Source of the DNA: Helicobacter colisuis
Lineage (GTDB): Bacteria > Campylobacterota > Campylobacteria > Campylobacterales > Helicobacteraceae
Direction of reading: 5' to 3'
NCBI RefSeq assembly: GCF_023646285.1
Contig: NZ_JAMOKX010000005.1
Span: 62,001-126,000, forward strand
DNA: 64,000 nt
The position numbers and the translations under genes were made by a program. A model generated the notes under the pieces. It saw only the letters and a list, made by a program, of their open reading frames with translations. It was not told the DNA's origin and made no database searches. Below are positions 27,679 through 36,754 of this stretch, piece after piece (the stretch's first letter is position 1; the number at the start of each line of letters is the position of its first letter).

Positions 27679-27699
27679 AAGCTTTAATCAAGCTTTTTT
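27679..27699 (+). terminator. Putative terminator after the aminotransferase gene
   Basis: AAGCTT, a five-base loop TAATC, then AAGCTT form a six-base-pair stem followed by a run of six T. It lies in the 64-base spacer before ilvB. Confidence 0.5.
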
Positions 27700-27702
27700 C
27701 AT

Positions 27703-27708
27703 TACAAT
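27703..27708 (+). promoter_or_regulatory. Putative -10 box of the ilvB operon
   Basis: TACAAT stands 25 bases before the ilvB ATG, directly after the preceding terminator. No good -35 was found. Confidence 0.4.
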
Positions 27709-27733
27709 AAAACAAAAAGATTTAGGATTTGCT

Positions 27734-29425
27734 ATGCAATTAAATGGCTCTGAAATGGTTATCCACGCCCTTAAAAATGAGGGCGTAAAGGTAGTCTTTG
27801 GTTATCCTGGTGGTGCGGCTTTAAATATTTATGATGAGATTTATAAGCAAAATTTCTTTGAACATATTCTCACACGCCACGAACAAGCTGCAGTTCATGC
27901 TGCTGATGGTTATGCTAGGGCAAGTGGAGAAGTGGGTGTAGCTATCGTAACAAGCGGACCTGGCTTTACAAACGCTGTTACAGGAATCGCAACAGCTTAT
28001 ATGGATTCAATCCCTCTTGTCATTATTAGCGGTCAAGTCCCAACAAGCCTTATTGGGACAGATGCTTTTCAAGAAATAGATGCTGTGGGAATCTCTCGCC
28101 CCTGCACCAAACACAATTTTCTTGTTAAAGACATTCAAGAGCTACCGCGAATCCTAAAAGAAGCTTTTTATATCGCTAGAAGTGGGCGTCCTGGTCCGGT
28201 GCATATTGACTTGCCCAAAGACATTAGTGCAACAATTGGAGAATTCAACTATCCAAGTGAAATCAAGCTCCAAACCTATAAACCAACCTACAAGGGCAAT
28301 CCACGCCAAATCAAGAAAGTAGCTCAAGCCATCAAAGAATCCAAAAAGCCACTTTTATACCTTGGTGGAGGCTGTGTGGCTTCAAAAAGTGCAAATCTCA
28401 TCAAAGAATTCTGTGAAATCACTCATATTCCAGTTGTTGAAACGCTTATGGCAAGAGGGATAATGCCCTATAATCACCCTGATTTGTTAGGAATGGTGGG
28501 AATGCATGGAAGCTATGTTGCTAATATGGCAATGAGCGAAACTGATCTTATTATCGCGCTTGGAGCGAGGTTTGATGATAGGGTAACAGGAAAGCTAAGC
28601 GAATTTGCCAAATATGCACAAATCGTGCATGTCGATATTGATCCAAGTAGCATTAGCAAAATCGTTGATGTTACCTATCCTATTGTTGGGGATATTAGCA
28701 GTGTTTTAGAAGAGCTTTTAGGATTAGTCAAAGAAGATTATGAAGTTAAAAATATTCTTGCTTGGAGAGAGACACTAGGGCGCTATGACAAACTTCATCC
28801 TTTAAGCTATGAAGATTCTGAAGAGATTTTAAAACCCCAGTGGGTTATTAAAAAAATAGGTGAAATTCTAGGCAAAGAAGCATTTATCTCTACTGATGTT
28901 GGGCAGCATCAAATGTGGGCAGCGCAATTTTATCCCTTTAGCTTTCCTCGCCAATTTATCACAAGTGGCGGTTTAGGGACTATGGGCTTTGGTCTGCCTG
29001 CTGCAATGGGAGCTAAAAAGGCATTTCCAGACAAAACTTCCATTAATATTAGTGGAGATGGAAGTATTTTGATGAATATTCAAGAGCTAATGACCTGTTT
29101 AGCAAGTCAGATTCCTGTAATCAATGTTGTTTTAAACAATAATTATTTAGGTATGGTAAGGCAGTGGCAAACTTTCTTTTATGAAAATCGCTATTCAGAA
29201 ACTGATTTGCAACTCCAGCCAGATTTTGTCAAACTTGCCGAATCTTTTGGCGGAGTCGGATTTGTCATTCATACCAAAGAAGAATTTATCCAATGTCTTA
29301 ATAAAGCTATTAACTCCAACAAACCTGCTTTGCTTGATGTGCGAATTGATCGCTTTGAAAATGTCTTGCCCATGGTGCCAACTGGTGGAGCATTGTTTAA
29401 TATGATGTTAGAGTATAAGGAGTAA
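27734..29425 (+). CDS. ilvB: Acetolactate synthase large subunit
   Basis: A 563-residue ThDP, Mg and FAD enzyme that condenses pyruvate to acetolactate (valine, leucine) or with 2-ketobutyrate (isoleucine). The catalytic Glu is in TRHEQAAVHAADGYARA (near residue 50), the central FAD domain has LGMVGMHGSYVAN, and the ThDP motif GDGSILMNIQEL-to-NNNYLG is at about 438-475. Length is standard. ilvN begins 3 bases after its stop, so the holoenzyme subunits are co-translated. Confidence 0.96.
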   Translation: MQLNGSEMVIHALKNEGVKVVFGYPGGAALNIYDEIYKQNFFEHILTRHEQAAVHAADGYARASGEVGVAIVTSGPGFTNAVTGIATAYMDSIPLVIISGQVPTSLIGTDAFQEIDAVGISRPCTKHNFLVKDIQELPRILKEAFYIARSGRPGPVHIDLPKDISATIGEFNYPSEIKLQTYKPTYKGNPRQIKKVAQAIKESKKPLLYLGGGCVASKSANLIKEFCEITHIPVVETLMARGIMPYNHPDLLGMVGMHGSYVANMAMSETDLIIALGARFDDRVTGKLSEFAKYAQIVHVDIDPSSISKIVDVTYPIVGDISSVLEELLGLVKEDYEVKNILAWRETLGRYDKLHPLSYEDSEEILKPQWVIKKIGEILGKEAFISTDVGQHQMWAAQFYPFSFPRQFITSGGLGTMGFGLPAAMGAKKAFPDKTSINISGDGSILMNIQELMTCLASQIPVINVVLNNNYLGMVRQWQTFFYENRYSETDLQLQPDFVKLAESFGGVGFVIHTKEEFIQCLNKAINSNKPALLDVRIDRFENVLPMVPTGGALFNMMLEYKE

Positions 29426-29428
29426 GCT

Positions 29429-29899
29429 ATGGAGATTAAACGCGTTATTACCGTAACGGTTTTAAATGAACATGGGGTATTATCAAGAATTAGTGGATTA
29501 TTTGCAGGGCGCGGATATAATATCGAATCACTCACTGTTGCACCCATTTTTGATACCAATCTTTCTAGGATAACCATCACAACACAGGGAGATAAAAAAG
29601 TATTAGAACAGATTCTAAAACAACTCCACAAACTTATCCCTGTGTTAAAAGTTTTAGAAGATGAGCAAATTATTGAGCAAGAATCAGTGCTTGTAAAATT
29701 TTCCAATAAAGAATCCCTTAGCGAACTCTCGGCTATTTTTACAAGTTACAATGGAAAATTGCTAGAAGTGAATGAAAAATACGCAATTTTTATGGCTTGT
29801 GATTGCCATATGCGAATCAATGGCTTACTCCAAGCTATCCAAACCTATAAACCAAAAGACATTACAAGAAGCGGTATTTCAGCCATTGAAGTCAATTAA
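29429..29899 (+). CDS. ilvN: Acetolactate synthase small (regulatory) subunit
   Basis: A 156-residue subunit that activates IlvB and mediates valine feedback. The ACT domain is at residues 4-75 ([27 protein letters not shown] region, shown here only in part: [19 protein letters not shown]) and the second domain at 77-156 ends with [12 protein letters not shown]. It is the IlvH-type length. An A-G-rich ribosome-binding site within the ilvB end precedes the ATG. Confidence 0.95.
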   Translation: MEIKRVITVTVLNEHGVLSRISGLFAGRGYNIESLTVAPIFDTNLSRITITTQGDKKVLEQILKQLHKLIPVLKVLEDEQIIEQESVLVKFSNKESLSELSAIFTSYNGKLLEVNEKYAIFMACDCHMRINGLLQAIQTYKPKDITRSGISAIEVN

Positions 29900-29907
29900 G
29901 GAAGATA

Positions 29908-30918
29908 ATGTTACTCAATCAAATTGTTAGCTTTTTAAAAGAAAAAGAGGTTTTAGGTGAGATTTTACAATGGAATGAAGGGAATAAAGATTGGATAGAA
30001 CATTCTAGCTTTTTTGATTCTGAAGCGATTACTCATATTGAATCGCCCCTAAAGGCTACTTATGATTCCCTTACATTTTTAGAAAAAGAAAAATACCTAG
30101 CCGATATTGAAAAAACTAAAGCCAAAGTCATTCTCACGCGCAAAGCCTATGTCAAAAATCTCCCTAAAACTTCTCTTGCTTTTGTGAGTGAGAATCCTTA
30201 TCTAGCAATGGCATACTTAACGAAATTTTTTGCCAAACCACTCTTTAGCTCCAAAATTGCCCCAAAAATTGCCCAAAATACTACAATTGCTCACAATGCT
30301 ACAATCGGAAATGGTAGCGAGATTGATGAGAATTCCGTGCTAATGGCGGGTGTTGTGATTGGGGAAAATGTCAAAATTGGGAAAAATTGCATTCTCTATC
30401 CTAATGTTTGCATTTATAATGATTGCGAAATTGGAGATAATGTCATTATTCACGCTAATTCTGTCATTGGGAGTGATGGATTTGGCTATGCTCACACCAA
30501 AGATGGACAACACATTAAAATCCACCACAATGGCAAGGTTGTGCTTGAGAATGAAGTTGAAATAGGCTCTAATACCTCTATAGACAGAGCGGTTTTTGGG
30601 CAAACGCGCATCTGCAAAGGCACAAAAATTGATAATCTTGTTCAAATTGGACATAATTGTGATATTGGCGAACACTCTATTATTGTTTCCCAAGCAGGAA
30701 TCTCTGGCTCTACCACAACAGGGCGCAATGTAGTGCTAGGGGGACAAAGTGGAAGTGCTGGGCATTTACATATTGGCGAATTCACTCAAATTGGCGCAAG
30801 GGCAGCAATCACAAAAAGTGTTCCTGCTTTTGGAAAATTCTCTGGACACCCACTTTTGCCAATTCAAGATTGGCTAAAACTGCAAGCTCTTTTTAAAAAA
30901 ATGATCAAAAATAAGTAA
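29908..30918 (+). CDS. lpxD: UDP-3-O-acylglucosamine N-acyltransferase
   Basis: A 336-residue trimeric left-handed beta-helix enzyme that adds the second 3-hydroxyacyl chain in lipid A synthesis. An N-terminal uridine-binding domain (1-100) precedes about ten hexapeptide turns (e.g. [20 protein letters not shown]). [15 protein letters not shown] near residue 190 and the catalytic histidine in [11 protein letters not shown] near 250 are characteristic. The ilvB-ilvN-lpxD order also occurs in Campylobacter. It starts 8 bases after ilvN behind AAGGAAG. Confidence 0.95.
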   Translation: MLLNQIVSFLKEKEVLGEILQWNEGNKDWIEHSSFFDSEAITHIESPLKATYDSLTFLEKEKYLADIEKTKAKVILTRKAYVKNLPKTSLAFVSENPYLAMAYLTKFFAKPLFSSKIAPKIAQNTTIAHNATIGNGSEIDENSVLMAGVVIGENVKIGKNCILYPNVCIYNDCEIGDNVIIHANSVIGSDGFGYAHTKDGQHIKIHHNGKVVLENEVEIGSNTSIDRAVFGQTRICKGTKIDNLVQIGHNCDIGEHSIIVSQAGISGSTTTGRNVVLGGQSGSAGHLHIGEFTQIGARAAITKSVPAFGKFSGHPLLPIQDWLKLQALFKKMIKNK

Positions 30919-30950
30919 TTTCAGTTATATTTAAGTTCTACTTCAATATA

Positions 30951-30990
30951 CTCCTTTAAGCAAGGCTAAAAACAGCAACCTTAAAAGGAG
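30951..30990 (+). promoter_or_regulatory. Inverted repeat that would sequester a ribosome-binding site
   Basis: CTCCTTTAAG (30951-30960) pairs with CTTAAAAGGAG (30980-30990), leaving one base bulged and a 19-base loop. The 3' arm contains the AAGGAG ribosome-binding site of the 81-residue gene, six bases before its ATG. In a transcript reading through from lpxD this hairpin would hide the site. A TATACT (30947-30952) overlaps the 5' arm and could be a -10 box instead, which would give a transcript without the full hairpin. Confidence 0.45.
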
Positions 30991-30996
30991 AAAGCA

Positions 30997-31242
30997 ATGA
31001 AAGAGGAAAGAATCTTTAAAACTATCCCTCTAAATGACACAAAAAATGGAACCATTAGTTTTGCAATCATTAAAAATCCCTATGAGGAAGATGGCAATGT
31101 TGTTGTCAGTATCGGCATTATGATAGATGATACAAAACCAGAGTGGAAAGTCCATATACCCTTCTCCCAAATCAAAGAAGTAAGGAAGATTCTCAAAAAA
31201 ACTCACAAAAAATATAAACCAAGCAAAAAAGGCAAACAATGA
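30997..31242 (+). CDS. Small protein of unknown function, tandem paralog 1
   Basis: An 81-residue basic protein with a pattern of beta strands (FKTIPLNDTKNGTISFAII, VVVSIGIMIDD) followed by PEWKVHIPFSQIKEVRKILKK and a Lys-rich tail. A strong AAGGAG site precedes the ATG. The next gene, which overlaps it by 4 bases, encodes a protein with the same order of motifs, PEWKV-IP-K-VRKxLKK, so the two arose by duplication. No family was recognised. No signal peptide or membrane segment; the basic, Lys-rich end could bind nucleic acid, but that is only a guess. Confidence 0.7.
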   Translation: MKEERIFKTIPLNDTKNGTISFAIIKNPYEEDGNVVVSIGIMIDDTKPEWKVHIPFSQIKEVRKILKKTHKKYKPSKKGKQ

Positions 31243-31487
31243 AACAAAAAATCAAAAAACTAGCTTATACAATCCCTCTTGATAATGATTATATCCACGA
31301 TGCCAATATCGTCGTTGCCAAAATCAATGTCCCAAGCAAAAAAGATAAAAAACAAACGGCAATTTCTATCTCACTCAATCTCAATGATGATACAAAAGAC
31401 ATTACTCACCCCGAATGGAAAGTCATCATTCCCAAACGAAAAGTCAAAAAACTGCGTAAAGCCCTCAAAAAAATCTGCAAAGATTGA
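31239..31487 (+). CDS. Small protein of unknown function, tandem paralog 2
   Basis: An 82-residue basic protein coupled by ATGA to its upstream paralog. It begins KQKIKKLAYTIPLDNDYIHD and shares TIPLD, a strand pair ending ISISLNLNDD, and HPEWKVIIPKRKVKKLRKAL with the first copy. Identity between the two is clear only in these blocks, so the duplication is old. Its last codons form part of the gltX terminator stem on the other strand. Function unknown. Confidence 0.7.
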   Translation: MKQKIKKLAYTIPLDNDYIHDANIVVAKINVPSKKDKKQTAISISLNLNDDTKDITHPEWKVIIPKRKVKKLRKALKKICKD

Positions 31488-31497
31488 TTTTGCAGAT
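31465..31497 (-). terminator. Rho-independent terminator of gltX
   Basis: On the minus strand ATCTGCAAA and TTTGCAGAT form a perfect nine-base-pair stem (31473-31497) with a seven-base loop, followed by seven T and then GAGG. It begins two bases past the gltX stop codon and lies within the 3' end of the convergent 82-residue gene. Confidence 0.7.
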
Positions 31498-31498
31498 A

Positions 31499-32899
31499 TT
31501 AGCCCTTAAAGCTTTCTAGGGCATTTTGGATTCTCTTTATTATTTCTTCTTTCTCCAAGCTAGCAAGCAAAGGGGCAATTCCTACGCCGCCACTCTTACC
31601 AAGCAAAGCATAACGCAAAGGCACAAATAATACTTTTGCTTTGATTCCGTGAAAATCTGCAAAAGTCGCCATCTCATTTTCAACTTCTTGAGCAGTTGCT
31701 ATTGGTTTTTTAAGTGCTTTAATATAAGCACAAAACTCTCCTAAAAGCCTAATATTTTCCTCGCTAGAAACCTTATGCTGCATCTTTTCATCATAGCTTT
31801 TTGGCGTTTGCAAACAATCTTTTAAAATCCCCACAAAATCCACTAAAGTCTTAGAACGCTCTTTGATTTCTGGATACAAAATCTCTTGCACTCTCTCTTG
31901 TGGAGTTTCCACATTGAAATTTTTGCTCAAAAGTATATTTAAAGAATCATTGCTTAGCTCTCTAATATAATGGCTATTAAGCCATAAAAGCTTCTCTTGA
32001 TTATAAGCTGAAGGGGCTGAATTCAAATCATTGGGATTAAAAAACTCTAACATTTCTTTTTTGCTAAAAATCTCTTGATCTCCATGACTCCAACCAAGTC
32101 GCACAAGGAAATTCAAAAGTGCTTCTGGCAAATAACCCATTTCTTTATATTCCATAACACTCATTGCACCATCGCGTTTGCTAAGCTTATGCCCTTGTGG
32201 ATTAAGAATCATTGGCACATGAAAAAATCGTGGCACCTTGAATCCTAAAGCCTCATAAATAATAATCTGCTTAGGCGTATTGCTCAAATGATCATCCCCC
32301 CTAATAACATCTGTAACGCCCATTAGCGCATCATCAATTGCTACACAAAAATTATAAGTTGGTGTCCCATCGCTTCTTGCAATAATAAAATCATCTAGCT
32401 CTTTTGCAGCAATTCTCATCTCACCTTTCACGCCATCGCCAAAGCAAATCTCACCACTTAAAGGTGCTTTAATTCTCACTACTGGCTGTATTCCGCTTGG
32501 GGGTGTCCCTTGAAAATCACGATAACGATTATCATAGCGCGGAGTTTCCCCTCTTTTGCGTTGTTCCTCGCGCAATAAATCCAATTCTTCTTTACTCATA
32601 TAGCAATAATACGCCTTGCCCTCTTTTAGAAGCTGATCAATGTATTGCTGATAAAGCGGAAATCTTTGGCTTTGATAAACGACCTCACCATCATAATCCA
32701 TTCCAACCCACTCAAAGGCTTGAATAATAGCCTCTTTTGCATCGGTAGAATTTCTTGCTAAATCTGTGTCTTCGATTCTTAAGAGAAATTTACCTTTATT
32801 GGCTCTTGCATAAAGATAATTAAAAAGCGCGGTTCTAAGACCACCGATATGTAGGTAACCTGTAGGGGATGGGGCAAATCGCGTTACTATTGTTTCCAT
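31499..32899 (-). CDS. gltX: Glutamyl-tRNA synthetase (GltX1 type)
   Basis: A 466-residue class I synthetase that charges tRNA-Glu. The HIGH-type motif is APSPTGYLHIGGLRTALFNY (residues 8-27), then RIEDTD, and the KMSKS equivalent is GHKLSKRDGA (near residue 240). YNFCVAIDDALMGVTDVIRG is typical. Wording of the N-terminal third matches the GltX1 paralog of Helicobacter rather than GltX2, which handles tRNA-Gln; this assignment is from memory of the H. pylori sequences. It is a single-gene leftward unit. Confidence 0.94.
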   Translation of the reverse strand: METIVTRFAPSPTGYLHIGGLRTALFNYLYARANKGKFLLRIEDTDLARNSTDAKEAIIQAFEWVGMDYDGEVVYQSQRFPLYQQYIDQLLKEGKAYYCYMSKEELDLLREEQRKRGETPRYDNRYRDFQGTPPSGIQPVVRIKAPLSGEICFGDGVKGEMRIAAKELDDFIIARSDGTPTYNFCVAIDDALMGVTDVIRGDDHLSNTPKQIIIYEALGFKVPRFFHVPMILNPQGHKLSKRDGAMSVMEYKEMGYLPEALLNFLVRLGWSHGDQEIFSKKEMLEFFNPNDLNSAPSAYNQEKLLWLNSHYIRELSNDSLNILLSKNFNVETPQERVQEILYPEIKERSKTLVDFVGILKDCLQTPKSYDEKMQHKVSSEENIRLLGEFCAYIKALKKPIATAQEVENEMATFADFHGIKAKVLFVPLRYALLGKSGGVGIAPLLASLEKEEIIKRIQNALESFKG

Positions 32900-33168
32900 A
32901 TTTTAAAAGTCTCCAAAAACTTAAAATTTTAGGAATATTACCAAATTCTAACTTGTAAAATTTATAAGTTTTTAAAAACTTCTTTTAATTCCTTGCTGGA
33001 ATTTTCCTTATTCTATTATTTGCTTTTTCTGCAACTTCTGTTTATACTTTTTATTTGTGTATTTTTTATAATCTTTGCTAGGATGCTTGTAGCGATATAG
33101 TAGATGCCTTTAATTACCACCAAATTAGCTTACAAGCACTCCATTGTCTTTTACTTGATTTTTAAAAA

Positions 33169-35439
33169 TTATTTTAATGTGCCTCGCACAGCCTTAACTG
33201 CCTCAACCATATTTTTAAGGCTTGGCTTGACTTCTTCCCATTTTCGAGTTTTTAGCCCACAATCTGGATTAATCCATAATTGTTCTTTTGGCAATACTTC
33301 CAAAAGCACTTTGATTTGATCGATGATTTCTTGTGTGCTTGGGATTCTAGGGCTATGAATATCATACACACCCGGTCCTACTTCATGTGTATAGCCAACT
33401 TCCTTAAAGACTTTTAGCAACTCATTTCCGCTTCTTGCAGTTTCTATACTAATCACATCAGCATCCATTGCCTCGATAGTTTTGATAATGTCATTAAACT
33501 CACTATAACACATATGTGTGTGAATCTGTGTATTTGCCTTTGCTACTGCGGTAGAAACCTTAAAGCACTCTAGCGCCCATCGCTCATATTCTTTGATATT
33601 TTCTGCGCGCAAAGGATACCCTTCTTTAAAGGCTGCCTCATCGACTTGAATGATTTTCACTCCGCCTTTTTGTAAATCATCAATCTCATCAGCAATGGCT
33701 AATGCAATTTGTTCGCATACTTGTGAGCGTGCCATATCATCGCGCACAAAACTCCAATTTAGAATCGTTACAGGTCCTGTTAGCATACCTTTCATAATTT
33801 TTTTCGTAAGACTTTGTGCATACAAAATCCAATCAAGCGTCATTGCCTTAGGTCGTGCTACATCACCAAAAATAATAGGTGGCTTTACACAGCGGCTACC
33901 ATAGCTTTGCACCCAACCATTTTGACTAAACACAAACCCTTCAAGCTGCTCCCCAAAATACTCCACCATATCATTGCGTTCTGGCTCTCCATGCACCAAA
34001 ACATCTAAATCAATTTCTTCTTGAAACTTCACGCAATCTTGTATGTATTCTTTGATTCCTGCTTCATACGCATCTTTGCTAATCTCACCTTTTTTATACC
34101 CCAAACGCAATGCACGAAGTTCTGGTGTTTGAGGGAATGAACCAATTGTTGTTGTCGCAAGATCTGGATAACCTAGCTCATCTCGTTGAATCTTAATACG
34201 ATCTTTGAAAGCTACATCGCGGCTTTTTAATGTATTTTTGCTCACGCGATCGCGCACAACTTTATTGTTTGTTTTTTCAGAAGTTTTACGCGCATTATTA
34301 ATAGCCTTATTGGCTTCAAAAAATGCTTTACTTCCTCCATTTGCGCCATTTTTAAAGAGATCTTCAAGCACTCTTAATTCTTCAAGTTTTTCTTTTGCAA
34401 AGCTAATCCAACTTAGAATTTGTGAATCCATTTTGCTTTCATCATCTTTCCCAAAAGGCACATGCAAAAGTGAGCAAGAAGTAGTGATTGCTACGCGCTC
34501 TTTTGGAATTTGTGCTGTGATAGATTCTAATGTTTTGAGTTTAGATTCCAAATCTGCTACCCAAATATTACGCCCATCAATAAGCCCTGCAAAAAGCACC
34601 TTGTTGCTTGCTGCGATAGCACCAAGAGATTGTGTATTTTTAGCCCCTGCGATAAAATCAAGTCCTATACCATAAATGCTTGTTTGTAATAAAACTTCTG
34701 TAAGCTCATTGCTATGCTCAAAAAAAGTTGTTACGATAGTTTTGATACCTTTTTGTGCAATGCTTTCATACACTTCTTTAATAACTTGTTTATCATAGAC
34801 ACATTGTGCTTGTAGCGTATCATTGTGCCATCCACGCACAAAAATAGGCTCACTAAATTCAATCACAACTTCTGAATCTAGTTTAGCAATCTCATCAACC
34901 AAATCTAAATACGCACTCTTAAGCTTTGCAAAAATAGCTTTTGGATCACCTTGTGCAATTTTGCTTAATCCAAAAAATGTAAAAAGTCCTATAAGTGAAA
35001 TCTTTGGCGTATATCCTAGCGCTTTAGCTTCATTGTATTGATCCTTTAGTGTTTGAATCTGTGCTTGATATGCATCTGTTTGACTAAGCTCTGGCACGAC
35101 ATAGTGATAGTTTGTGTTAAACCATTTTGTCATTTCACACGCTACACCTTTTGCATGTCCGCGCGCCATAGCAAAATATCCCTCCAAACCGCTTAAGTCT
35201 TTAAATCTTTGTGGCTTTGCACCAAGTGCATAGGCAAGATCCAAAATATTATCATAGTAGCTAAAGTCATTGACACATACATAATCAAGATGTTTTTGTG
35301 CTTCCCAATGCTTTTTACGCAAATCTTTGGCTACATTTTCTAAATCACTTTGGCTACATTTTCCAGCCCAAAATGCCTCTAAAGCTTTTTTCAGCTCTCT
35401 ATTTTGTCCGATACGAGGAAATCCAACGATACTACTCAT
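33169..35439 (-). CDS. metE: Cobalamin-independent methionine synthase
   Basis: A 756-residue enzyme that methylates homocysteine from 5-methyltetrahydropteroyltri-glutamate. The N-terminal barrel (1-390) starts IVGFPRIGQNRELKKALE; the catalytic barrel begins near TTTIGSFPQT (about 430). Zinc ligands are visible: His and Cys in IHTHMCYSEF (near 640), Glu in SIETARSG (near 665) and Cys in WINPDCGLKTR (near 725). Length is normal. It is a single-gene unit with an operator-like palindrome in its promoter region. Confidence 0.96.
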   Translation of the reverse strand: MSSIVGFPRIGQNRELKKALEAFWAGKCSQSDLENVAKDLRKKHWEAQKHLDYVCVNDFSYYDNILDLAYALGAKPQRFKDLSGLEGYFAMARGHAKGVACEMTKWFNTNYHYVVPELSQTDAYQAQIQTLKDQYNEAKALGYTPKISLIGLFTFFGLSKIAQGDPKAIFAKLKSAYLDLVDEIAKLDSEVVIEFSEPIFVRGWHNDTLQAQCVYDKQVIKEVYESIAQKGIKTIVTTFFEHSNELTEVLLQTSIYGIGLDFIAGAKNTQSLGAIAASNKVLFAGLIDGRNIWVADLESKLKTLESITAQIPKERVAITTSCSLLHVPFGKDDESKMDSQILSWISFAKEKLEELRVLEDLFKNGANGGSKAFFEANKAINNARKTSEKTNNKVVRDRVSKNTLKSRDVAFKDRIKIQRDELGYPDLATTTIGSFPQTPELRALRLGYKKGEISKDAYEAGIKEYIQDCVKFQEEIDLDVLVHGEPERNDMVEYFGEQLEGFVFSQNGWVQSYGSRCVKPPIIFGDVARPKAMTLDWILYAQSLTKKIMKGMLTGPVTILNWSFVRDDMARSQVCEQIALAIADEIDDLQKGGVKIIQVDEAAFKEGYPLRAENIKEYERWALECFKVSTAVAKANTQIHTHMCYSEFNDIIKTIEAMDADVISIETARSGNELLKVFKEVGYTHEVGPGVYDIHSPRIPSTQEIIDQIKVLLEVLPKEQLWINPDCGLKTRKWEEVKPSLKNMVEAVKAVRGTLK

Positions 35440-35495
35440 TATAATCCTTTTTATGAAATTTTATTTTGACAGATATTATTGCATAATTTTTTTAA

Positions 35496-35512
35496 AAACA
35501 CAATATGTGTTT
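35496..35512 (-). promoter_or_regulatory. Palindrome upstream of metE
   Basis: AAACACA-ATA-TGTGTTT is a perfect seven-base inverted repeat with a three-base centre, 57-73 bases before the metE start. An AT-rich -10-like ATAATAT follows towards the gene, so the palindrome would cover the -35 area. It has the size of a dimeric regulator's operator; the regulator is unknown. Confidence 0.4.
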
Positions 35513-35584
35513 AAAAATTTATAATAAATTTCCTCTCAAAAATTTCTATTTATCTCCTCGTCAATCGTCTTTTTTCTACGAATC

Positions 35585-36157
35585 CTATTTATAATTTTCT
35601 ATTGCTATTTTTTTGATAAGTCTTGCAGGATTTCCACCCACGATAGAATTTGGCGAGACATCTTTGGTAACGACTGCATTAGCACCCACGATAGAATTTT
35701 CACCAATCCTAACACCCGGACAAATAGTTGCTGCTACACCTATCCACACGCGCTTTTGGATATAAATAGGCTTGCAAATGGTAGTGGTGCGATTATAGGG
35801 ATTAATGTCGTGGTTAATGGTGATGAGATTAACTTTTGGTCCGATAAACACCTCATCATCAATATAGATTCCGCCCCGATCCATAAATGTGCAAGCGGTA
35901 TTAACAAAAACATTTTTGCCAAAATATATATTACGCCCAAAATCCGTATAAAAAGGTGGTAAAAGCCACAAACTAGAATCCACCTCTCTTCCCATAATTT
36001 GACTTAAAATCTCACGCACTTGCTCCTCGCTTTTTTCTCCATTATTAAGCTTGGCGATGAGTTTTTGCGTGTGCTTAATCACTTCGATGATAGGTGCGAC
36101 TTCAGAATCTCTAGAATCTAGTGGCACACCAGCCAAATCTTTCTCAAAAACATTCAT
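35585..36157 (-). CDS. Sugar O-acetyltransferase (Maa/LacA/NodL-like)
   Basis: A 190-residue left-handed beta-helix acetyltransferase. The N-terminal cap (LAGVPLDSRDSEVAPII) precedes the helix: SSLWLLPPFYTDFGRNIYFG, FVNTACTFMDRG, INHDINPYNRTT with the catalytic His (near residue 115), and the closing VRIGENSIVGANAVVTKDV and IVGGNPARLIKKI. The family acetylates maltose, galactosides or unknown sugars. It begins 15 bases after mdaB, so it belongs to the merR-mdaB operon. Confidence 0.87.
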   Translation of the reverse strand: MNVFEKDLAGVPLDSRDSEVAPIIEVIKHTQKLIAKLNNGEKSEEQVREILSQIMGREVDSSLWLLPPFYTDFGRNIYFGKNVFVNTACTFMDRGGIYIDDEVFIGPKVNLITINHDINPYNRTTTICKPIYIQKRVWIGVAATICPGVRIGENSIVGANAVVTKDVSPNSIVGGNPARLIKKIAIENYK

Positions 36158-36172
36158 AATCCTATCCTGACT

Positions 36173-36754
36173 TTAACCAAACACTTTTTGCAAATGTGCT
36201 TTATACTCTTGTATGTATTGTTCTACTTGTGGGTTTTTGACCACATCATTACAAATAAATGTCGGCAAAGCCTGCATACCTAAAAATTCGTGTGCCTTAT
36301 GCAAATGCAAATACACGACATCTACACCCACGCCACCAAAAAACTCATCTTTGTCTGTAAATGCCTCAATGGGTGCATTCCAAGTAAGACTAAACATATA
36401 TTTCTTATCGTGTAATAAGCCACCTTTGCCATAATTTTTGCTTGGGTTATCACGATGTCGCCCATCACTAGCACAAAATTTTCCAGCTCCTGCCATAAAT
36501 ACTTTATCTATATATTCTTTTACTATCCAAGGCTCACCCATCCACCAACCAGGCATTTGATAAATCCATACATCAGAATCTAATAACTTTTGCACTTCAG
36601 ATTCTATATCATAGCCCTTATCTATATGTGTTTCTACAATATTACACCCAAAAGATTGCAATGTTTCTTTAGCCACTTCTTGCAAAGTCGCAGAAAGCCT
36701 ACCTTCACTACTACCAAACTTTTTGCTTCCATTAATCAGTAATATATTTTTCAT
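36173..36754 (-). CDS. mdaB: NADPH quinone reductase MdaB
   Basis: A 193-residue flavodoxin-like FAD oxidoreductase that reduces quinones by two electrons and protects against oxidative stress in H. pylori. The opening ILLINGSKKFGSSEGRLSAT binds FAD phosphate; WIYQMPGWWMGEPWIVKEYI (near residue 62) and MFSLTWNAPIEAFTDKDEFF (near 122) are nearly as in the H. pylori protein. Its ATG overlaps the merR TGA (ATGA), so the redox regulator and enzyme are translationally coupled. Confidence 0.92.
   Translation of the reverse strand: MKNILLINGSKKFGSSEGRLSATLQEVAKETLQSFGCNIVETHIDKGYDIESEVQKLLDSDVWIYQMPGWWMGEPWIVKEYIDKVFMAGAGKFCASDGRHRDNPSKNYGKGGLLHDKKYMFSLTWNAPIEAFTDKDEFFGGVGVDVVYLHLHKAHEFLGMQALPTFICNDVVKNPQVEQYIQEYKAHLQKVFG

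Noticed and set aside
29269-29706. 145-codon open frame antisense to the ilvB-ilvN junction
   Set aside because: Shadow of two strongly conserved genes; low-complexity product and no start signals.
33000-33168. Possible short coding remnant on the minus strand (basic tail with a YKKYTNKKYKQKLQKK-like segment) between metE and gltX
   Set aside because: Only about 33 codons, no start codon and preceded by a stop; may be chance in AT-rich DNA, so not listed as a feature. The rest of this 269-base spacer shows nothing clear.
34205-34675. 156-codon open frame antisense to metE
   Set aside because: Lies wholly inside metE, whose protein is conserved over its entire length; the antisense product has no recognisable features.
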